From the NCBI GenBank assembly GCA_001799195.1, contig MGSU01000045.1, positions 1 to 17,502 on the forward strand: a stretch of 17,502 nucleotides of DNA, read 5' to 3'. This stretch comes from Deltaproteobacteria bacterium RIFOXYA12_FULL_61_11 (GTDB taxonomy: Bacteria > Bdellovibrionota_F > JAHFAK01 > YA12-FULL-61-11). The position numbers and the translations under genes were made by a program. Below are positions 6,655-13,722 of the stretch, in pieces. Under the pieces are notes generated by a model, which saw only the letters and a program-made list of their open reading frames with translations, had not been told where the DNA came from and did not search any database. Each line of letters opens with the position of its first letter. The stretch's first letter is position 1.

Positions 6655-7890
6655 ATGAGTGGGTTCTTCGAAGAGATGCAAGGTCGAGGGTTCATCAACC
6701 AGGTGACCGACGAGGCGGCGCTGACCGCGCTGTTCAAGGCTCCTCCCGCGACCTGTTATGCCGGCTTCGACGCCACCGCGGATTCCCTGCACGTCGGGCA
6801 CCTCATTCCGGTCCTCGCCCTGGCCCACCTCCAACGCCATGGGCATAGGCCCATCGCCGTGGTCGGTGGGGCGACCACCCTGATCGGTGATCCGAGCGGC
6901 AAGACCGAGATGCGGAAACTCCTCGACGAGGACCAGGTTCGGGCCAATCTCGAGGCCATCGGTCGGCAACTCGCACGGTTCATCGATTTCGAGGGCAGCG
7001 AGGTGCGCAGGCGAGCCCTGCTCGTGGACAACGCGACGTGGATGCGGGATTTCAAGTACATCGACTTCCTCCGCGAGGTCGGTCGGCACTTCAGCGTCAA
7101 TCGCATGCTGACGCAGGAGTCGGTCAAGCTGCGCATGGAGAAAGGTCTGTCGTTTATTGAATTCAACTACATGATTTTGCAAGCCTATGACTTCGCGGTA
7201 CTCGACCGGGACCACGATTGCCGGGTCCAGTTCGGCGGCAGCGACCAGTGGGGCAATATCGTGATGGGAGTCGAATTGTGCCGTCGCCTGAACAACCATC
7301 AGGTCGAAGGGCTGACGTTCCCGTTGATGACCACGGCGGCAGGGACCAAGATGGGAAAGACCGAGGCCGGAGCCGTCTGGCTCGATCCCCGGAGAACCCC
7401 GCCCTACGATTTCTACCAGTACTGGATCAACTGCGCCGATGCGGATGTCGTGCGCTTCCTGCGGATCTATACCTTTGTGCCGCTCGAGGAACTCGTCGCT
7501 TATGAAGCCCTCGAGGGAGCGCAACTCCGTGAAGCGAAAATCCGTTTGGCCCACGAACTGACCTCTTTAGTCCACGGCCGCGACGAGGCCGACCGAGCTG
7601 CGGCGGCTGCGGCTGCCGCTTTCGGTGGGAGTGGGGACCTGAACGAACTGCCGACCACGATCCTCCCCGGAGAACGCCTGAGCGGTCTCCCGGTGCTCGA
7701 CCTGCTCGTCGAATGTGGGCTCGCCTCGACCAAGAGCGAAGCCAGGAGGCTCGTTCGGCAGGGGGGGTGTTATCTCAACGAGGAACGGCTGGACGACGAA
7801 CAACGGATCCTCCAGGACGCCGACCTACGCGAGGGAGCGTTGTTGCTGCGCGCGGGGAAGAAACGTCACCATCGCGTGGTCCGTGGCTGA
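6655..7890 (+). CDS. tyrS: Tyrosyl-tRNA synthetase
   Basis: 411 aa, a cytoplasmic class I enzyme that charges tRNA-Tyr. The HIGH-type signature is HVGH at 46-49 (in GFDATADSLHVGHL), the tyrosine-specific region is QFGGSDQWGNI at 192-202, and the KMSKS-type loop is KMGKT at 232-236. An S4 RNA-binding domain occupies about 345-411 (LASTKSEARRLVRQGGCYLN). Length is normal for the family. ATG 6655 is chosen because AGGGGAGG lies at 6643-6650; an in-frame GTG at 6592 overlaps the promoter. A run of eight alanines (315-322) sits in the linker before S4. It is followed after 29 bp by the transhydrogenase genes, so it is probably co-transcribed with them. Confidence 0.97.
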   Translation: MSGFFEEMQGRGFINQVTDEAALTALFKAPPATCYAGFDATADSLHVGHLIPVLALAHLQRHGHRPIAVVGGATTLIGDPSGKTEMRKLLDEDQVRANLEAIGRQLARFIDFEGSEVRRRALLVDNATWMRDFKYIDFLREVGRHFSVNRMLTQESVKLRMEKGLSFIEFNYMILQAYDFAVLDRDHDCRVQFGGSDQWGNIVMGVELCRRLNNHQVEGLTFPLMTTAAGTKMGKTEAGAVWLDPRRTPPYDFYQYWINCADADVVRFLRIYTFVPLEELVAYEALEGAQLREAKIRLAHELTSLVHGRDEADRAAAAAAAAFGGSGDLNELPTTILPGERLSGLPVLDLLVECGLASTKSEARRLVRQGGCYLNEERLDDEQRILQDADLREGALLLRAGKKRHHRVVRG

Positions 7891-7919
7891 GGTTCCCATC
7901 GAGGAATAGGGAGAAGAAG

Positions 7920-9050
7920 ATGCGTGTCGCCGTACCACGAGAAAGTAAACCAGGAGAGCACCGCGTAGCGCTGCTGCCCGAGACAGTCAAACGACTGCGT
8001 TCCCTCGGAGCGGAGGTGAGCGTGGAGGCCGGTTTGGGTACCTTCCTCGGTTTCACCGAACGCGACTATACCGAAGCAGGGGCTCAGGTGGTCGAGGATC
8101 GCTGTGCCCTGTTGGGTAATGCCGAGGTGGTGGTCCGGGTGAACAAGCCTCCGCTGGACGAGATTGCGCTGATGCGGCGGGGAACGGTGCATATCAGTTT
8201 ACTCGACCCCTTCAACGAGCGGCCCTTGATCGATCGCTTGGTCGAGGCCGGCCTCGAAGCCGTCGCCCTGGAGTTGATCCCGCGTAGCACCATTGCCCAG
8301 AAAATGGACGTCCTCAGCTCGCAGGCCAGCCTGGCCGGGTATGTGGCCGTGATCCTGGCCGCGAGCCGGTTGGCCAAGATCTTTCCCATGATGGTCACCC
8401 CCTCGGGGACGATCTCCCCTACCCGGGTTTTCATCATCGGTGCAGGAGTTGCCGGTTTGCAGGCCATTGCGACGGCGAAACGCCTCGGTGCCCGGGTCGA
8501 GGCCTTCGACACCCGCCCGGTCGTGGAGGAGCAGGTCCAGTCCCTCGGGGCAAAATTCGTCAAACTCGACCTGGGAGAGACCGGGCAGACCAAGGATGGT
8601 TACGCCACAGCGCTCAGCGAGGAGCAACTCCAGCGGCAACGCGAACTCCTGGCCAAGCATTGTGCCCTGGCCGACGTGGTCATCACCACGGCCCAGGTGT
8701 TCGGCCGGAAGGCTCCCTTGATCGTCACCGATGTCATGCTGGCGGGCATGCGCCCGGGAAGCGTGGTGGTCGACCTTGCAGTCGAGACCGGCGGCAATGT
8801 CGAAGGAGTGGTCTTCGACGCCGAGGTCGAACGGCACGGGGTCCTCGTACTCGGGGTGGCCAATCTGCCCGGCCGGGTCGCGGTGCACGCCAGCCAGATG
8901 TTCGCCAACAATGTCGTCAATTTCCTCGAACACTTCTGGGACAAGCAGAACAAGAGCCTCAACATGGTGCTCGAGGACGATATCATCCGAGGGGCCCTGG
9001 TGGCGCATGCCGGGGCTCTGTACAGTACCACTCTCAGCGCGATGAGGTGA
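7920..9050 (+). CDS. pntAA: NAD(P) transhydrogenase alpha subunit, NAD-binding part
   Basis: 376 aa, soluble domain I of the proton-translocating transhydrogenase that moves hydride between NADH and NADP+ at the inner membrane. It starts with the alanine-dehydrogenase-like RESKPGEHRVALLP (7-20), contains the family segment PRSTIAQKMDVLSSQASLAGY (121-141; key residues QKMD and LSSQ) and the dinucleotide-binding GAGVAG at 174-179. The membrane part is on a separate gene just downstream, as in the three-subunit type. ATG with a purine-rich AGGGAGAAG upstream (7907 onward). First of three adjacent pnt genes and 29 bp after tyrS. Confidence 0.95.
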   Translation: MRVAVPRESKPGEHRVALLPETVKRLRSLGAEVSVEAGLGTFLGFTERDYTEAGAQVVEDRCALLGNAEVVVRVNKPPLDEIALMRRGTVHISLLDPFNERPLIDRLVEAGLEAVALELIPRSTIAQKMDVLSSQASLAGYVAVILAASRLAKIFPMMVTPSGTISPTRVFIIGAGVAGLQAIATAKRLGARVEAFDTRPVVEEQVQSLGAKFVKLDLGETGQTKDGYATALSEEQLQRQRELLAKHCALADVVITTAQVFGRKAPLIVTDVMLAGMRPGSVVVDLAVETGGNVEGVVFDAEVERHGVLVLGVANLPGRVAVHASQMFANNVVNFLEHFWDKQNKSLNMVLEDDIIRGALVAHAGALYSTTLSAMR

Positions 9051-9053
9051 CGC

Positions 9054-9353
9054 GTGGAAACGGTCGTTTTCCTGACCTTCGTTCTCATACTCTCGATCTT
9101 CCTCGGTTTCGAGTTGATCAATAGGGTTCCCTCGGTGTTGCACACCCCGCTGATGTCCGGTTCCAATGCCATCTCCGGCATCACCATCGTCGGAGCCATC
9201 ATCGCCGCGGGCATGGCCGAGCGTTCGGCGCTGAGCACGATCCTAGCCACCGCGGCCGTGGCCTTCGCGACCATCAATGTGGTAGGCGGTTACCTGGTGA
9301 CCGATCGCATGCTCAAGATGTTCAAGAAGAAGGATGGAGGGCAGGGAACATGA
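9054..9353 (+). CDS. pntAB: NAD(P) transhydrogenase alpha subunit, membrane part
   Basis: 99 aa with three to four membrane helices and the family segment SGSNAISGITIVGAIIAAG (about 35-53). It forms part of the proton channel together with PntB. GTG start, GAGG at 9044-9047, 3 bp after the pntAA stop; its stop overlaps the pntB start by 4 bp (ATGA). Length matches the separate small subunit of three-gene transhydrogenases such as that of Rhodospirillum rubrum. Confidence 0.95.
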   Translation: METVVFLTFVLILSIFLGFELINRVPSVLHTPLMSGSNAISGITIVGAIIAAGMAERSALSTILATAAVAFATINVVGGYLVTDRMLKMFKKKDGGQGT

Positions 9354-10726
9354 GCCTCTTCGGTATCATCGGCCTGACCTACGTCCTCGCCGCCGTGCTC
9401 TTCGTCGTCGGCCTCAAGATGCTGAGCTCTCCGGTCTCGGCGAGGAAAGGCAATGCGCTCTCGGCCGTGGGTATGCTCCTGGCAATCGTCGCGACCCTGT
9501 TGGACCAGCACGTCGTCTCGTACCATTGGATCCTCGTCGGGATCCTTTTGGGCACGGTCGCCGGTATTCTTGCCGCCCGCTTGGTGGCCATGACCAAGAT
9601 GCCGGAGATGGTCGCCCTGCTCAACGGCTTCGGGGGTATCGCCAGCCTGCTCGTCGCCTGGGCCGTCTACCTCCAGGAACCAGGCTTGAGCCACTTCACC
9701 GCGCTCACCGTGTTCCTGTCCGTGCTGATCGGTGGGGTCACATTTTCGGGCAGCCTCGTGGCCTATTTGAAACTGGCCGAGACTATTTCCGGCAAGCCAT
9801 TGGTATTCAAGGGGCAGCATCTGGCCAATGCCTCGTTGCTTCTCGGTGCCGTGCTCTGTGGGGTCTTCTTTACGCTGGATCCACAGGGAGGCTCGTGGAT
9901 CTTCGCCGTGACCGTGGTCATCTCCCTGTTGCTCGGGGTCATGTCCGTGATTCCGATCGGCGGCGCGGACATGCCCGTGGTCATCTCGCTGTTGAACAGC
10001 TATTCCGGGCTCGCGGCCTGTGCCACCGGCTTCGTCATCGTCAATAACATCCTCATCGTCTCCGGGGCTCTGGTCGGAGCCTCGGGCATCATCTTGACCG
10101 GGATCATGTGTCGGGCGATGAACCGTTCTCTCGGCAATGTCCTCTTCAGCGGTTTCGGCGCCACCACCGTGGGGGTGGGCCAGGCGGCGAAGGGGGTGGT
10201 CAAGGCGCTCTCGCCCGAAGATGCCTACCTCGTCCTCGAAGCGGCTGCTTCCGTCATTGTGGTGCCGGGGTATGGCTTGGCGGTATCCCAGGCCCAGCAT
10301 GTAGTCCGCGAATTGGGAGAATTGCTCGAGGCCAACGGTTGTGAGGTGCGGTACGCCATCCACCCGGTCGCCGGCAGGATGCCCGGGCACATGAATGTGC
10401 TCCTCGCCGAGGCCAACGTGCCGTACGATCAGCTCGTCGAGATGGATGCGATCAATCCGGCTATGCCCACGGTCGATGTGGCCATCGTCATCGGGGCCAA
10501 CGACGTGGTCAATCCTCAAGCGCTGAACGATCCGAGCAGCCCGATCTATGGGATGCCGATCATCAAGGTCCATGAAGCCAGGACCGTCTTCGTCCTCAAG
10601 CGTTCGATGGCCGCGGGTTTTGCAGGTATCGACAATCCCCTCTTCTTCGCCGATAACACCAGGATGATCTTCGGGGATGCGAAGAAAACCATCTCTTCCC
10701 TCATTGCCGAGTTCAAGAAAGGTTGA
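9350..10726 (+). CDS. pntB: NAD(P) transhydrogenase beta subunit
   Basis: 458 aa. Residues 1-290 are membrane helices; 291-458 form the NADP(H)-binding domain III with GYGLAVSQ at 307-314, HPVAGRMPGHMNVLLAEA at 338-355 and IGANDVVNP at 381-389, all hallmarks of PntB. The complex uses the proton gradient to make NADPH from NADH. At the helix that carries the channel histidine in E. coli (LHSFVG context) this protein has Asn92 (LLNGFGG); this variant is known to occur in a subgroup of PntB proteins. The 3' end overlaps the convergent kinase gene by 14 bp. Confidence 0.96.
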   Translation: MSLFGIIGLTYVLAAVLFVVGLKMLSSPVSARKGNALSAVGMLLAIVATLLDQHVVSYHWILVGILLGTVAGILAARLVAMTKMPEMVALLNGFGGIASLLVAWAVYLQEPGLSHFTALTVFLSVLIGGVTFSGSLVAYLKLAETISGKPLVFKGQHLANASLLLGAVLCGVFFTLDPQGGSWIFAVTVVISLLLGVMSVIPIGGADMPVVISLLNSYSGLAACATGFVIVNNILIVSGALVGASGIILTGIMCRAMNRSLGNVLFSGFGATTVGVGQAAKGVVKALSPEDAYLVLEAAASVIVVPGYGLAVSQAQHVVRELGELLEANGCEVRYAIHPVAGRMPGHMNVLLAEANVPYDQLVEMDAINPAMPTVDVAIVIGANDVVNPQALNDPSSPIYGMPIIKVHEARTVFVLKRSMAAGFAGIDNPLFFADNTRMIFGDAKKTISSLIAEFKKG

Positions 10727-11660
10727 AGACGGTGACCTGCCGGGTCGGCAGGAGCGGGGAAACAGGTCGCGGCTGGAACAAACCTCGTTCGACCAAGTAC
10801 TCGGCCAGACCTTCCTCGCTCCCTCCGAGAGCTTCGAGCCGGTGTTCGAGTTGCCGATAGGCTCGTTTTCCCGGAGCTTCGGTGAAGAGCAAGGGGAGAA
10901 TGATATCGATCAGGCGCTTGTTCACCGGGGTGTCCTCGGTGAGATGGCGCCGCAGCCGCCCTCGGTCGCACAGGAGTCCGAGGCGTTCGAGGACCCGGCA
11001 GTGCTCCAGTCCGAGGCAACCCTCCAGGAGGATCACGCCCAGGGAATACAGGTCCACATCACAGGCCGGCCCCCTGGCCCTGCGAGAAAAAATGGGGCTG
11101 TACAGGTCTTTCCCGGCATGAGGAACGAAGGTGTCCTCGCGTTGACCGAGATCCAGCGTCGAGATACCCAGGTCGATCACCGTAGCGCGGCCCGTTCGGT
11201 CGAGCAAGATGTTGTGCGGACTGAGATCGCGATGAGCGATATGGCAGGGACGGTTGCCAATGGAGAAGTAGTGCAGATAGGTGATGGCCGCGAGAACCTG
11301 ACGGCCGATGCAGGCCAAGTGGGTGAGCGGCACGGCGAGGTCCTTCTGCTCGTGCAGCAGGAAGAACTCCTTGAGGGGGACCCCGTCGATGTACTCGAGT
11401 TCGAGGACCGGGTTGCCGTCTTCGATCGTGAAGGACCGGTACGTCACCAGGTTGGGATGATCGAGCAGCGAGACCAGCAGAGCTTCTTTCTGCAACAGAA
11501 AGCTTGAGGCCGGTGAGGTTTCCGGTCGTAGGCGCTTGACCACGCTGCGGTGATTGTCGGGCCCGTGCCGGAGGAAGATCTCCCCCATACCGCCCTCGGC
11601 CATCTTGACCATCCGTTCATTGTTCGTGTAGGGCATGACGACCTCGTTGTGGAGTCGCAT
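10713..11660 (-). CDS. Compact eukaryote-like Ser/Thr protein kinase
   Basis: 315 aa, essentially a lone kinase domain. Visible motifs are the glycine loop AEGGMGEIF (21-29), the VVKR lysine (Lys42), the helix-C Glu59, the catalytic loop HRDLSPHN (143-150), DLG at 163-165 in place of DFG, and the helix-F DVDLYSLGV (Asp203). The APE motif is degenerate (LYSPIF at 187-191). Catalytic residues are present, so activity is likely, but the activation segment is unusual. No transmembrane or sensor domain follows; the last ~60 residues are a helical extension. ATG 11660 has GGAG 7 bp upstream; the in-frame ATG at 11636 also has GAGG and cannot be excluded. Divergent from the repeat-rich lipoprotein gene. 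Confidence 0.88.
   Translation of the reverse strand: MRLHNEVVMPYTNNERMVKMAEGGMGEIFLRHGPDNHRSVVKRLRPETSPASSFLLQKEALLVSLLDHPNLVTYRSFTIEDGNPVLELEYIDGVPLKEFFLLHEQKDLAVPLTHLACIGRQVLAAITYLHYFSIGNRPCHIAHRDLSPHNILLDRTGRATVIDLGISTLDLGQREDTFVPHAGKDLYSPIFSRRARGPACDVDLYSLGVILLEGCLGLEHCRVLERLGLLCDRGRLRRHLTEDTPVNKRLIDIILPLLFTEAPGKRAYRQLEHRLEALGGSEEGLAEYLVERGLFQPRPVSPLLPTRQVTVFNLS
10736..10752. other. Stem-loop between convergent pntB and kinase
   Basis: CCTGCC (10736-10741), loop GGGTC, GGCAGG (10747-10752): a perfect 6-bp hairpin starting 9 bp after the pntB stop and inside the 3' end of the kinase reading frame. There is no U-tract, so it is not a standard intrinsic terminator; it may limit convergent transcription or protect the pntB mRNA end. 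Confidence 0.3.
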
Positions 11661-11684
11661 GGGCCTACTCCAGAACTCGTGCCA

Positions 11685-11712
11685 ATTGTAATGCTATGGA
11701 ATATAAGAACAA
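11685..11712 (-). promoter_or_regulatory. Possible kinase promoter
   Basis: Minus strand: TTGTTC (11712-11707), 16-bp spacer, TACAAT (11690-11685). This places the transcript start about 18 bp before the ATG at 11660, with the GGAG site in between. It is AT-rich compared with the surroundings. Confidence 0.4.
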
Positions 11713-11720
11713 TGGTGCCT

Positions 11721-11742
11721 CTGGTTCGCGTTTTCGAACCAG
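11721..11742. promoter_or_regulatory. 8-bp perfect inverted repeat between kinase and lipoprotein
   Basis: CTGGTTCG (11721-11728), loop CGTTTT, CGAACCAG (11735-11742), just upstream of the kinase promoter and about 45 bp before the lipoprotein promoter. A looser half copy (GGTTCGGATTTTCGA) follows at 11743-11757. Its position between two divergent promoters suggests a shared operator, but it could also be a simple stem-loop. Confidence 0.35.
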
Positions 11743-11787
11743 GGTTCGGATTTTCGAGCAGGTCCGGGTACTATCACCGCGCAGCCG

Positions 11788-11835
11788 TTGCCTTTTCCGC
11801 GCCCCTCGGCTACTGTTAGGCAGGTTCTCACCTGC
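11788..11835 (+). promoter_or_regulatory. Possible promoter and 5' hairpin of the repeat lipoprotein gene
   Basis: TTGCCT at 11788-11793, 17-bp spacer, TACTGT at 11811-11816 (both imperfect). Transcription would begin near 11823. A 6-bp inverted repeat GCAGGT-TCTC-ACCTGC at 11820-11835 lies at the expected start and directly before the GGAG site (11836-11839), so it may act as an operator or as a 5' hairpin. Confidence 0.35.
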
Positions 11836-11847
11836 GGAGTCGGCTCC

Positions 11848-12696
11848 ATGAAGGGCTTGTCGATCGCCTTCGTCTGTGGTTCCCTTGTGCTGCTCCAATC
11901 CTGTTCTGGCGGCAAAGAAACCCTGTCCGCCCCCGGCGGGGCACAGCAACAATACCCCGGTACGCCCTTCGACCAGGTCAGCACTGTCCCGACTTCTTAC
12001 AATCAGGGCTATGTCCCTGCCCAGGGCCAACAGTCGGGGGTGCCCCTCCCCGGCTTTTCCACCCCGGCCACGGGGACAGGTACGGGGACAGGTACGGGGA
12101 CGGGTACGGGGACAGGGACCGGCACCGGGACAGGTACGGGCACGCAACCCCCGGTGCTACCTCCGGTCACGGATCCTACGGATGATGCTGTTCCCCCGGT
12201 GCTCCCCCCGGTCACGGATCCTACGGAAGACGATGTTCCTCCGGTGGTCGTCCCTCCGGTCGTCCCTCCGGTCGTCCCTCCGGTCGTCCCTCCGGTCACG
12301 GATCCGCCCGATGACGACGACGATTATATGCAACCACCGGTCTTCACCAACGAGGACAATCCTCCTCCCGATCTTGGCTATGGGCGGTGCAACCAGACGA
12401 GCCCGCAGGACAATGCCTATGCCTGGGGGCCTTACCTCCTCTCGTGCCGCGCTTCGAAGGCCGATTGCGTCACCACGGACGGCACCAAGTCCTCGCTCAA
12501 CGAGGTCTATTGCGATACCCAGGAAGACCCCGCGGTGCGTGCCGATTGCAATGTCGATGACTGGAGCGCCTTGTTCGGGTGCACCAACGGCGGACATTGT
12601 TGTGACCTCAAGACCATCTGCTATCACGGCGGGCTGCCCACCGAGGCCTATGCCGATATCTGTCCCCAGGTGAAGGCCTATTGGGAAGCCTTCTGA
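11848..12696 (+). CDS. Lipoprotein with Gly-Thr and Pro-Val repeats and Cys-rich C-terminus
   Basis: 282 aa. The signal MKGLSIAFVCGSLVLLQSC is a clear lipoprotein signal (lipobox LQSC, Cys19). A Gln/Pro-rich region follows, then a rigidly alternating Thr-Gly run (residues 75-99), two 15-residue PPVLPPVTDPT-type repeats, four PPVV units and an acidic DDDDD patch. The C-terminal ~100 residues hold ten cysteines (for example GCTNGGHCCDLKTICY) and several Trp/Tyr/Gly, looking like a disulfide-bonded extracellular domain on a long stalk. ATG 11848 is chosen because it has GGAG at 11836-11839 and directly precedes the signal peptide; an ATG at 11788 falls in the promoter. I do not recognise the C-terminal domain. 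Display at the outer surface is inference. Confidence 0.85.
   Translation: MKGLSIAFVCGSLVLLQSCSGGKETLSAPGGAQQQYPGTPFDQVSTVPTSYNQGYVPAQGQQSGVPLPGFSTPATGTGTGTGTGTGTGTGTGTGTGTGTQPPVLPPVTDPTDDAVPPVLPPVTDPTEDDVPPVVVPPVVPPVVPPVVPPVTDPPDDDDDYMQPPVFTNEDNPPPDLGYGRCNQTSPQDNAYAWGPYLLSCRASKADCVTTDGTKSSLNEVYCDTQEDPAVRADCNVDDWSALFGCTNGGHCCDLKTICYHGGLPTEAYADICPQVKAYWEAF
12070..12300 (+). repeat. In-frame coding tandem repeats (GT)n, PPVxPPVTDPT, PPVV
   Basis: 12070-12144 is built of 6- and 12-bp units (variants of ACGGGGACAGGT) coding T(GT)12. 12151-12195 and 12196-12240 are two near-identical 45-bp units. 12246-12293 is four exact copies of the 12-bp GGTCGTCCCTCC. All unit lengths are multiples of 3, so copy changes would alter stalk length without shifting the frame. 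Confidence 0.9.
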
Positions 12697-12732
12697 GATC
12701 GGTGCCGGGACATCGCTACACGAGGACGAACC

Positions 12733-12957
12733 ATGAACGGTGAAGACCGGACCGAGAAGATCAACGTCGAGACCTTCTATCTCAGCGATCAACAGGTCCG
12801 GACTCTCGATAGGATCGTGTCCGGCGTGAAGAAAACCACCGGTTTCGGTCTCACCCGCACCCACGTGGTCAGGGCCCTGGTCGATCGGCTCGAGGGTAGG
12901 GAATTCGATTTCCAGGTACACAGCCAGAAAGAGCTCGAGCGCATGCTCGGGGATTGA
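12733..12957 (+). CDS. Small, possibly ribbon-helix-helix protein
   Basis: 74 aa, ATG with GAGGA at 12722-12726 and 6-bp spacing, 36 bp after the lipoprotein gene in the same direction. A short strand (KINVETFYLSD) is followed by helix DQQVRTLDRIVSG and helix LTRTHVVRALVDRLE, the strand-helix-helix layout of MetJ/Arc-type DNA binders; TRTHVVRALVD matches the helix 2 style of those proteins. It could be a regulator of the lipoprotein/kinase locus. No toxin gene is next to it: the next gene is convergent. The fold call is tentative. Confidence 0.65.
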   Translation: MNGEDRTEKINVETFYLSDQQVRTLDRIVSGVKKTTGFGLTRTHVVRALVDRLEGREFDFQVHSQKELERMLGD

Positions 12958-12976
12958 CCCCGGCAAGACCCCCCTA

Positions 12977-13708
12977 TCAGAGGCTGAGGCGCTTGAACAG
13001 CGCTTCGGGGAGGGCCCGCACCGCGGCCATGATCGGTCTCCAGTACCAGGGCGTGAACAGCACGTCGGTGCCGCGGCAATAGGCGTTCCAGATATCGCGG
13101 GCCACCGCGTCCGGGGTGGAGGTCACCAGGGCCGGAGGATCGAAACCGGCGAGCATCTTGGTGCGCACATACCCCGGCAGCACGGTCATTACCCGCACCC
13201 CGCTGCCGTGCAGCTTGGCCCGCAAGCCGGAAAGATAGGCGGTGAACCCGGCCTTGGCGCAACCATAGAACAAGTTGGAGGCGCGACCGCGTTCGCCGGC
13301 GACCGAGCTGACCCCGATGATGGAACCGGTACGGCGAGCGCCGAACTCCGCCGCTGCTTCGTCGAGCAGAGTCACGCAACCGGTCAGGTTGGTGTCCAGC
13401 AAGCGCCTGGCTTCTGCCGGGTCGGCAAGCGCCTGGTCCTGGTCCCCGAGTTCGCCGATCACGCATAGGACCACGTCGGGCCTGGGTTGCAGGGCGCGAT
13501 ACCATGCAGCATGCCGATCGATCGTCAGGACGTCGAGGGGGCGAACCTCGACGGTCCGTCCGGTGCGTAGGCCGAGGTCCGAGGCGATGCGGCGAGCTTC
13601 GTCTACCCGCCGGGCGGCCAGGAGGAGGTCGAAACCGTTTTCCGCGAAGCGTGCGGCGATGGCGATACCCAGGTCCGAGGTACCGCCGAGGACGAGGAGG
13701 TGTGGCAT
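12977..13708 (-). CDS. DprE2-like SDR reductase
   Basis: 243 aa short-chain dehydrogenase. The nucleotide-binding GGTSDLG is at 8-14, Asn107 in DTNLTG, Ser134/135 in SSVAGERGRASNLFYG, and the catalytic YGCAK gives Tyr148 and Lys152. The SSVAGER...YG.AKAG and SGVRVMTVLPGYVRTKM segments closely match DprE2 (decaprenylphosphoryl-2-keto-pentose reductase). With the DprE1-like oxidase upstream it would convert a polyprenyl-phosphoryl ribose into its arabinose epimer. Start ATG with AAGGAG 5 bp upstream; 14 bp after the oxidase stop, so co-transcribed. Substrate in this organism is inferred from the pairing, and simple SDR activity on another sugar is possible. Confidence 0.85.
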   Translation of the reverse strand: MPHLLVLGGTSDLGIAIAARFAENGFDLLLAARRVDEARRIASDLGLRTGRTVEVRPLDVLTIDRHAAWYRALQPRPDVVLCVIGELGDQDQALADPAEARRLLDTNLTGCVTLLDEAAAEFGARRTGSIIGVSSVAGERGRASNLFYGCAKAGFTAYLSGLRAKLHGSGVRVMTVLPGYVRTKMLAGFDPPALVTSTPDAVARDIWNAYCRGTDVLFTPWYWRPIMAAVRALPEALFKRLSL

Positions 13709-13722
13709 GGCGTCTCCTTGGT

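Noticed and set aside
10677-11507. Plus-strand frame of 276 codons opposite the kinase
   Set aside because: Antisense of the kinase, which shows all catalytic motifs; the plus frame has none.
12070-12300. CRISPR-like or phase-variable repeat
   Set aside because: Units are 6, 12 and 45 bp without spacers and all in frame; they code a stalk, so neither CRISPR nor an on/off switch fits.
12157-12966. Minus-strand frame of 269 codons opposite the lipoprotein and RHH-like gene
   Set aside because: Its Arg-Asp repeats are merely the reverse complement of the PPVV and VTDP coding repeats.
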